Assembly: GCA_035316885.1 (NCBI GenBank)
Contig: DATHII010000365.1
Location: forward strand, 1 to 10,321
Origin: DASRTE01 sp035316885
GTDB taxonomy: Bacteria; Actinomycetota; Actinomycetes; Jiangellales; Jiangellaceae
Reading direction: 5' to 3'
DNA length: 10,321 nt
In this document: in pieces, positions 6,737-10,321 of the stretch
Numbering within the stretch: position 1 is the stretch's first letter
How the letters are laid out: each line of letters begins with the position of its first letter
Position numbers and translations under genes: made by a program
The notes under the pieces: generated by a model
Seen by the model: only the letters and a program-made list of their open reading frames with translations
Told to the model about the DNA's origin: nothing
The model's database searches: none

Positions 6737-7549
6737 ATGAGCGGCCGGTGGATCGAGATCGCGGACGGAGTCCTGGTTCGGCGGTACACCGAGCTGGACC
6801 AGACGCTGGGGCTCGTCGTCGGCGACGAGCGATGCCTGGTTGTCGACACCGGCCGGGACGAGGTCCACGGTGCTGAGATGGCAGCGGCGGTCCGTGAGGT
6901 GACGCCGTTGAAGGGGACGGCGCTGATCACGCACTCGCACTGGGACCACTTCTTCGGCACGGCTTCGTTCATGCCCTGTGCCGTATGGGCGCACGAGCGG
7001 TGTCGCTCGGTCCTCGCCGACAGGGCAGAGGAGATGCGTGCACGGGGGCTTCGCTACTACGCGGCGGCAGGCCTGCCGGACCTCGCCGCGCAGCTGACGA
7101 CCGCCGCGGTGGTCCTGCCCACCGACGTGTTGACCAGCAACGTCACGCTCGATCTCGGGAACCGCAGCGTGGTCCTCATCCATCCGGGCCGAGGCCATAC
7201 GAGCAACGACGTCGTAGCGCACGTGCCCGATGCCCGGGTCGTGTTCGCGGGCGATCTCGTGGAGCAGGGTGCGCCGCCGGTCATCGGTGACGATGCGTAC
7301 CCGCTCGAGTGGCCCGCCACGCTCGCCGCCGTGCTCGGGCTCGGGCCCGATCTCGTCGTCCCCGGTCATGGCGAGCCGGTCGACGGCACGTTCGTCCAGG
7401 GTCAGCGGGAGGAGCTCGCCGTCGTCGCCGAGTTGGCACAGGCCGTCGCTGCCGGTGAAGTCTCGGTCGAGGATGCCGTGCGTCGCTCGCCGTATCCGGA
7501 GGCCGCGACGCTGCCGGCCCTGACCAGGGCTCAACCGGCGACGCCGTAG
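6737..7549 (+). CDS. Metallo-beta-lactamase-fold hydrolase
   Basis: This 270-residue cytosolic protein of the MBL superfamily carries the full two-metal set: THSHWDH (H66, H68, D70, H71), GRGHTSND (H154), AGDLVE (D173) and VPGHG (H211). Homologues hydrolyse thioesters, lactones, phosphoesters or beta-lactams, and the motifs do not select one. No signal peptide is present, so a secreted beta-lactamase is unlikely. The C-terminal extension (215-270) is helical and ends QPATP. It follows pntB after 18 bases on the same strand, but its likely own promoter makes a joint function uncertain. Its last 19 bases overlap the end of convergent upp. Fold and metal site are certain; the substrate is not. 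Confidence 0.92.
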   Translation: MSGRWIEIADGVLVRRYTELDQTLGLVVGDERCLVVDTGRDEVHGAEMAAAVREVTPLKGTALITHSHWDHFFGTASFMPCAVWAHERCRSVLADRAEEMRARGLRYYAAAGLPDLAAQLTTAAVVLPTDVLTSNVTLDLGNRSVVLIHPGRGHTSNDVVAHVPDARVVFAGDLVEQGAPPVIGDDAYPLEWPATLAAVLGLGPDLVVPGHGEPVDGTFVQGQREELAVVAELAQAVAAGEVSVEDAVRRSPYPEAATLPALTRAQPATP

Positions 7550-8172
7550 AGGCGGTCGCCCGCGTCGCCGAGGCCGGGGACGATATAGCCCTTGTCGTTG
7601 AGCCGTTCGTCGACCGCGGCAGTGACGACCGTGACAGGCACGCCCAGGCTGTCGGTCTCGCGTTCGACGTGTGCGATGCCTTCGGGCGCGGCGAGCAGAC
7701 ACACCGCGGTGATGTGGTCGGCGCCCCGCTCGACGACGTAGTGGATCGCCGCGGTGAGCGTGCCGCCGGTGGCCAGCATCGGGTCGAGGAGGTAGCACTG
7801 GCGGCCGGTGAGGTCGTCGGGGAGGCGCGTCGCATAGGTGGTGGCCTGCAAGGTCTCCTCGTCGCGGATCATGCCGAGGAAACCCACCTCGGCGGTGGGG
7901 AGCAGGCGGGTCATCCCGTCGAGCATGCCCAGCCCGGCGCGCAGGATCGGCACCACGAGCGGCTTCGGTGCCGACAGCTTCATGCCGGTGGCCGGACCGA
8001 CCGGCGTTGTGATGTCGAGCGGTGCCACCCGGGCGTCACGGGTGGCCTCGTAGGCGAGCAGGGTGACCAGTTCGTCGGCGAGGCGTCGGAAGGTCGGCGA
8101 GTCGGTGCGTTCGTCGCGCAGCACGGTCAGTTTGTGTGCGACCAGAGGGTGATCGACGGCCAGCAGGCGCAT
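7531..8172 (-). CDS. upp: Uracil phosphoribosyltransferase
   Basis: The enzyme joins uracil and PRPP to make UMP in the pyrimidine salvage pathway, in the cytosol. Its 213 residues match the family's usual 208-215. It begins MRLLAVDHPLVAHKLTVLRD, has the PILRAGLGMLDG block (75-86), the PRPP-binding loop LLDPMLATGGT (128-138), AAPEG (161-165) and the C-terminal uracil-binding YIVPGLGDAGDRLYG (196-210). I chose ATG 8172 over the upstream in-frame ATG at 8220, because homologues start here and TAGGTT lies seven bases upstream. It is convergent with the MBL hydrolase, with 19 bases shared, and divergent from the 81-residue protein at 8276. No uracil permease lies beside it in this window. Confidence 0.97.
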   Translation of the reverse strand: MRLLAVDHPLVAHKLTVLRDERTDSPTFRRLADELVTLLAYEATRDARVAPLDITTPVGPATGMKLSAPKPLVVPILRAGLGMLDGMTRLLPTAEVGFLGMIRDEETLQATTYATRLPDDLTGRQCYLLDPMLATGGTLTAAIHYVVERGADHITAVCLLAAPEGIAHVERETDSLGVPVTVVTAAVDERLNDKGYIVPGLGDAGDRLYGVAG

Positions 8173-8179
8173 GGCGCGA

Positions 8180-8185
8180 AACCTA
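8180..8185 (-). promoter_or_regulatory. Candidate -10 element for upp
   Basis: TAGGTT on the minus strand ends seven bases before ATG 8172 with no Shine-Dalgarno sequence, the same leaderless layout as several other genes here. No convincing -35 is seen. Confidence 0.4.
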
Positions 8186-8209
8186 TCGCGTCGGAAGATC
8201 ATCTGGGCC

Positions 8210-8239
8210 TCGACCGCCACCGTGCTCCGGTGCTAGCGT
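8210..8239 (+). promoter_or_regulatory. Candidate promoter of the 8276 gene
   Basis: TCGACC (8210-8215) and TAGCGT (8234-8239) are 18 bases apart and resemble actinobacterial housekeeping promoters. Transcription would begin near 8246, leaving a leader of about 30 bases that contains GAGGAGG. It lies back to back with the upp promoter region. Confidence 0.45.
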
Positions 8240-8275
8240 CGCACCCCTCGTCGTGTGCGCCTACGAGGAGGCCCG

Positions 8276-8521
8276 ATGCTCGAGGGTGCCGTCCCTGCAC
8301 CGGAACCCGCGGACCTTGACCTGGAGAACGACGCCATCGGATGGCCCACCGGTCAGTGCCGCCCCGGCCACCCGGCTGACGACCCCGAGCGACTGCGCCA
8401 GCGTGCGGTGTTCCTGCGAGAACTGGCCGAGGCGCGTGCCCTGCTGGCGCGGGCGACGCCATGGCGCACGCGGTCGGCGCGCCTTCGTGCCCGGCTGAGG
8501 CAGATCACCTTCCGGGTCTGA
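8276..8521 (+). CDS. Small hypothetical protein, 81 residues
   Basis: I do not recognise a named family. ATG 8276 has a strong ribosome binding site GAGGAGG (8265-8271) four bases upstream and a plausible promoter, so the gene looks real. The first 45 residues are acidic and Pro-rich with one Cys (QCRPGH near residue 34). Residues 45-80 are a basic, Arg- and Ala-rich helix, FLRELAEARALLARATPWR followed by RLRARLRQITFRV, likely amphipathic and possibly a nucleic-acid or membrane-surface contact. A similar FLRELAEAR...LR..TFR ending recurs, from memory, in small uncharacterised actinobacterial proteins. It is followed after 87 bases by the TadA-associated gene, which has its own ribosome binding site, so co-transcription is possible but not shown. 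Confidence 0.7.
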   Translation: MLEGAVPAPEPADLDLENDAIGWPTGQCRPGHPADDPERLRQRAVFLRELAEARALLARATPWRTRSARLRARLRQITFRV

Positions 8522-8608
8522 GCATCTCCCGGCGCACATTGCGCTGGCGTCGGTGCCAGCTTTTCGGGACGATTCTGATGGCGCAACGGCGCGTCGCGGG
8601 AGGACGCC

Positions 8609-9100
8609 ATGACGGACGGCTCGGCCGAGAGCGGGGTCGACTTCGCGCTGGCCGCCTACCGCGAGGACGGCGCCTGGCAGGTCGAACAACTGCCCCCGCA
8701 GGTGGCCGGCGATCTCGAGGCGCTGCTCACCGTCGTGCGCCAGCGCCCGGGCGACGGCGGCGCCCTCGGTCTGGTCTCCGTCGACGAGGACTTCTTCGTC
8801 GCCGTGCGGGTCGCCGGCGGCGACACTCGGCTGCTGCTCTCCGACGTGACGGCAGCGGTCGACTCGCCCCTCGCGCGAGCCCTGCTCCACCGCCTGGCGC
8901 TGCCGCTTCCCGACGACGACGACCGCGTGCAGCCCGCAGGCGACGTCGCGATCTTCGCCGACCTCGGACTCGAGCCCATGGCATTGGCCGCGATCTGCGA
9001 CGACCCCGATCTGTACCCCGACGAGATGCTGGCCCAGGTCGCCGACCGGCTGGGCTTCGGTGAGGAGTACGAGCGGGCGGTCGACGCGGCTCTGGGCTAG
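8609..9100 (+). CDS. tRNA adenosine deaminase-associated protein
   Basis: This 163-residue acidic protein belongs to the actinobacterial family usually found directly before tadA (TIGR03941 type). Its biochemical role is unknown, and the name comes from gene neighbourhood. Visible traits are the N-terminal VDFALAAYREDGAWQVEQLP (10-29), LEALLTVVRQRPGDGGALGL (37-56), VSVDEDFFVAVRVAGGD (56-72), RLLLSDVTAA (74-83) and the C-terminal GDVAIFADLGLEPMALAAIC (111-130), followed by LGFGEEYERAVDAALG. No metal or nucleotide motif is evident. GGGAGGA (8598-8604) sits four bases before ATG 8609. tadA begins 17 bases after the stop, so the two are very likely co-transcribed and the product may act with or on TadA. 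Confidence 0.9.
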   Translation: MTDGSAESGVDFALAAYREDGAWQVEQLPPQVAGDLEALLTVVRQRPGDGGALGLVSVDEDFFVAVRVAGGDTRLLLSDVTAAVDSPLARALLHRLALPLPDDDDRVQPAGDVAIFADLGLEPMALAAICDDPDLYPDEMLAQVADRLGFGEEYERAVDAALG

Positions 9101-9117
9101 CCGCGACACTACGGTCC

Positions 9118-9585
9118 ATGGCGGGCAACGACTGGTACGACGAGGCGATGCGCGCCGCGCTCGCCCAGGCCCGGACGGCCACCGCGACCGGTGACGTGCC
9201 GGTCGGCGCCGTCGTTCTCGACGCCGAGGGCACTGTGGTCGGCGACGGCCGCAACGCACGCGAGGCCCTGGCCGACCCCACGGCGCATGCCGAGATCCTC
9301 GCCCTGCAAGCCGCTGCCGGGGTTCTCGGGTCGTGGCGGCTCGACGGATGCACCCTCGTGGTCACCCTCGAGCCGTGCGCGATGTGCGCCGGAGCCGCGG
9401 TGCTGGCGCGGGTGGCCCGGGTGGTCTACGGGGCGGCCGACCCCAAGGCGGGGGCCGTGGGCTCATTGTGGGACCTGGTGCGCGACCGGCGTCTCAACCA
9501 CCGGCCGGAGGTCGTCGGGGGCGTGCTCGCTGACGAGTGCGGCATCGTCCTGCGGGAGTTCTTCGCCACCCACCGCCAGCCTTGA
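9118..9585 (+). CDS. tadA: tRNA-specific adenosine deaminase
   Basis: This zinc-dependent deaminase converts adenosine to inosine at the wobble position of tRNA-Arg(ACG) in the cytosol, letting it read several Arg codons. The protein has 155 residues, normal for TadA. The zinc site is complete: HAEI with catalytic Glu (59-62) and PCAMC (83-87). GDVPVGAVVL (24-33), the ADPKAGAVGSL block (103-113) and LNHRPEV (122-128) are typical of TadA rather than of cytosine or guanine deaminases. No Shine-Dalgarno sequence precedes ATG 9118. GACACT at 9105-9110 might give a leaderless start, but the 17-base gap after the TadA-associated gene makes shared transcription more likely. A tRNA-Ser gene follows 42 bases downstream. 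Confidence 0.95.
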   Translation: MAGNDWYDEAMRAALAQARTATATGDVPVGAVVLDAEGTVVGDGRNAREALADPTAHAEILALQAAAGVLGSWRLDGCTLVVTLEPCAMCAGAAVLARVARVVYGAADPKAGAVGSLWDLVRDRRLNHRPEVVGGVLADECGIVLREFFATHRQP

Positions 9586-9590
9586 TCATT

Positions 9591-9620
9591 TTCATGCCGA
9601 CACCGGTGCTCCGGTAACCT
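9591..9620 (+). promoter_or_regulatory. Candidate promoter of tRNA-Ser
   Basis: TTCATG (9591-9596) and TAACCT (9615-9620) are 18 bases apart; the second ends seven bases before the first tRNA base. A small hairpin, ACCGG-TGCT-CCGGT (9602-9615), lies between them and could also help end tadA transcription. The -10 match is good and the -35 is weak. Confidence 0.4.
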
Positions 9621-9627
9621 CGGCGAC

Positions 9628-9714
9628 GGTGGCGTGTCCGAGCGGCCTAAGGAGCACGCCTCGAAAGCGTGTGAGGGGGCAACTCCTCCGTGGGTTCAAA
9701 TCCCACCGCCACCG
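9628..9714 (+). tRNA. tRNA-Ser (anticodon CGA, reads UCG)
   Basis: The 87 bases fold as a class II tRNA. The acceptor stem GGTGGCG (9628-9634) pairs with CGCCACC (9707-9713), with discriminator G at 9714. The D stem is TCC/GGA (9637-9639, 9651-9653). The anticodon stem CACGC/GCGTG (9655-9659, 9667-9671) carries loop CTCGAAA, with anticodon CGA at 9662-9664. A long variable arm (9672-9689) is typical of serine tRNAs. The T arm is GTGGG-TTCAAAT-CCCAC (9690-9706). CCA is not encoded and must be added by the CCA enzyme. Confidence 0.97.
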
Positions 9715-9813
9715 CTCACCTTCGGCGGCCTCGAGGTCGACGTGGTCGACGGGCGCGCTGCAGCCGGGGCAGGGGTGGCCGAGCTCGAAGCGCATGCCTG
9801 CGAGGAGTCCGTT

Positions 9814-9924
9814 ATGGATCAGCCCGAGTCATCCACTCCCACGACAGCCGAACTCCAGGCCACCCGCATGGGCTACGGGCCAGCAGGTGGTTGCGCGGAA
9901 TGGAATTGGCGACCGTCACCTTGA
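9814..9924 (+). CDS. Possible 36-residue small protein
   Basis: ATG 9814 is preceded by GAGGAG (9802-9807) at a spacing of six bases. The product would start MDQPESSTPTTAELQATRMG and end with a Trp-rich WNWRPSP. No family is recognised and no homology evidence is available. A good ribosome binding site is its only support, so it is listed as a weak candidate. Confidence 0.2.
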   Translation: MDQPESSTPTTAELQATRMGYGPAGGCAEWNWRPSP

Positions 9925-9989
9925 ACTGGGCCGTGCGGGCCCATCTGCGCAGGTCAGGCGCTGTCCACCTGATCGATGGGTCGGGGTGG

Positions 9990-9995
9990 TAGCGT
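9990..9995 (+). promoter_or_regulatory. Candidate -10 element upstream of the hairpin leader
   Basis: TAGCGT is identical to the -10 proposed before the 8276 gene. Transcription would start near 10002 and would place the hairpin at 10021-10066 close to the 5' end of the message. No clear -35 is visible. An inverted repeat GGTCGG/CCGACC (9979-9984, 10007-10012) brackets it and might be an operator. Confidence 0.3.
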
Positions 9996-10020
9996 GACTG
10001 GAGAGTCCGACCGAGACGGA

Positions 10021-10066
10021 GGACATGGGAGGTGAGGCTGTCATGGATAGCCAACCTCCCAGTTCC
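10021..10066 (+). promoter_or_regulatory. Strong RNA hairpin hiding a ribosome binding site, with ATG in the loop
   Basis: TGGGAGGT (10026-10033) pairs perfectly with ACCTCCCA (10054-10061). Inside it GGCTGTC (10036-10042) pairs with GATAGCC (10046-10052) using one G-U pair. The triloop is the ATG at 10043-10045. GGA/TCC may extend the base at 10021-10023 and 10064-10066. The upper strand contains a near-perfect Shine-Dalgarno sequence (GGGAGGTGAGG) correctly spaced for that ATG, so folding would block its translation. It could be a translational switch, a leader attenuator or a terminator without a T tract. The pairing is read directly; the role is inferred. Confidence 0.5.
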
Positions 10067-10078
10067 ACTGACTGCTGA
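10025..10078 (+). CDS. Possible 17-residue leader peptide
   Basis: ATG 10025 opens a frame through the hairpin to TGA at 10076-10078. An internal ATG at 10043, with the stronger Shine-Dalgarno sequence, would give MDSQPPSSTDC. Its lone cysteine sits directly before the stop. It lies about 107 bases before the partial gene at 10185, as an upstream leader peptide might. No run of one regulatory amino acid codon is present, so attenuation is not supported by composition. Confidence 0.2.
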   Translation: MGGEAVMDSQPPSSTDC

Positions 10079-10145
10079 CCTTCGGTTGTACCGGTGGCTA
10101 AGGCACCCGCGTCTGCCGAGAAGTGTCGCGTCCTGATCACCATTT

Positions 10146-10167
10146 TCAGCCGTGTCTCAGCCGTATC
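10146..10167 (+). repeat. 11-base tandem direct repeat before the 10185 gene
   Basis: TCAGCCGTGTC (10146-10156) is followed directly by TCAGCCGTATC (10157-10167), with ten of eleven bases identical. The repeat ends 17 bases before ATG 10185, in the expected promoter or leader zone. The 11-base period is about one helical turn, which would suit a protein binding two adjacent sites on one face of the DNA. Confidence 0.45.
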
Positions 10168-10184
10168 TCGTGTTCGGAGGCCCG

Positions 10185-10321
10185 ATGTCCACCTGGCGTG
10201 CGCGCACGTTGCGTCCACTCAAGCGCGGATTCGTCCACTCCGATACTGGGGTTGTGGAGCAGCAGGAGGCGCCGGAGCGCTCGATGGACCCGCGAGCGGC
10301 CGGTGATGAGGCGCGCGCCGG
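10185..10321 (+). CDS. N-terminus of an unrecognised protein, continues beyond window
   Basis: ATG 10185 has GGAGG (10176-10180) four bases upstream, and the frame stays open for the remaining 45 codons. The visible part starts MSTWRARTLRPLKRGFVHSD and continues with an acidic, polar stretch (TGVVEQQEAPERS...). The start is very basic, and no membrane segment or catalytic motif is visible yet. GGAGGCCCG before the start is identical to the leader end of the gene at 8276, which supports the start call. Function cannot be inferred from this fragment. The hairpin and tandem repeat upstream suggest the gene is regulated. Confidence 0.6.
   Translation, partial: MSTWRARTLRPLKRGFVHSDTGVVEQQEAPERSMDPRAAGDEARA

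Larger units (their letters stand above)
9715..10184. other. 470-base stretch without a convincing gene
   Basis: This region follows tRNA-Ser and precedes the partial gene at 10185. It contains a tandem GGTCGACG pair (9735-9742 and 9744-9751), two very short open frames with ribosome-binding-like sequences (9814 and 10025), a structured hairpin (10021-10066) and an 11-base tandem repeat (10146-10167). No integrase, transposase or second copy of the tRNA 3' end is visible, so there is no direct sign of an integrated element. Translations in all frames gave no protein family I recognise. Confidence 0.6.

Noticed and set aside
6341..7798. Minus-strand frame of 485 codons across pntB, the hydrolase and upp
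   Set aside because: It crosses three confident genes in an antisense or shifted frame, and its composition is Arg-, His- and Asp-rich without motifs.
9735..9751. Tandem GGTCGACG pair downstream of the tRNA, as an attachment site
   Set aside because: The repeat is eight bases, contains a common GTCGAC palindrome, and no integrase or matching tRNA sequence accompanies it.
9592..9795. Minus-strand frame beginning MRFELGHPCPGC, suggestive of a zinc ribbon
   Set aside because: Only one Cys pair is present and most of the frame is antisense to the tRNA-Ser gene, which explains its WRWDLNPR stretch.
10025..10078. Leader peptide attenuator
   Set aside because: The peptide has no run of regulatory codons and only one Cys, so classical attenuation is not supported; the hairpin alone is reported.

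Overview
The window comes from a very GC-rich actinobacterium. Codon third positions are almost all G or C, GTG starts are common, and several genes have a TANNNT hexamer 6-8 bases before the start codon with no Shine-Dalgarno sequence, the leaderless pattern usual in this phylum. Gene content (a three-gene proton-translocating transhydrogenase, a TadA-associated protein beside tadA, a DUF937 protein, a class E/F-like sortase) fits Pseudonocardiales or a near relative. This placement is an inference from style and content, not from a marker gene.

Layout. Positions 1-477 (minus) hold the N-terminal half of a cysteine-desulfurase-like aminotransferase that runs off the left edge. Positions 608-1822 (plus) are a decayed flavin operon: a luciferase-like monooxygenase (CE1758-type) broken by a likely lost start, a frameshift, a large internal deletion and a stop codon; an intact MarR regulator whose start overlaps the end of the dead gene; and a roughly 20-residue stub of the partner FMN reductase. 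Positions 1828-3108 (minus) are one open frame joining a six-helix PAP2 phosphatase to a sortase domain, the most unusual protein in the window. Positions 3236-3787 (plus) encode a DUF937 protein with a glycine-rich tail.

Positions 3898-6718 (plus) are the tightly coupled pntAA-pntAB-pntB operon for membrane NAD(P) transhydrogenase, which uses the proton gradient to make NADPH. A metallo-beta-lactamase-fold hydrolase follows at 6737-7549 and runs 19 bases into the end of the convergent upp gene (7531-8172, minus), which salvages uracil. Divergent from upp lie a small conserved-looking protein (8276-8521), the TadA-associated protein (8609-9100) and tadA (9118-9585). Next comes tRNA-Ser(CGA) at 9628-9714. 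The pairing of a tRNA-modifying enzyme with a tRNA gene is suggestive but may be chance.

Positions 9715-10184 have no convincing gene. They contain a strong RNA hairpin (10021-10066) that buries a Shine-Dalgarno sequence in its stem and shows an ATG in its loop, and an 11-base tandem repeat just before a gene that starts at 10185 and leaves the window. No insertion sequence, integrase, CRISPR array or intact prophage gene is visible.
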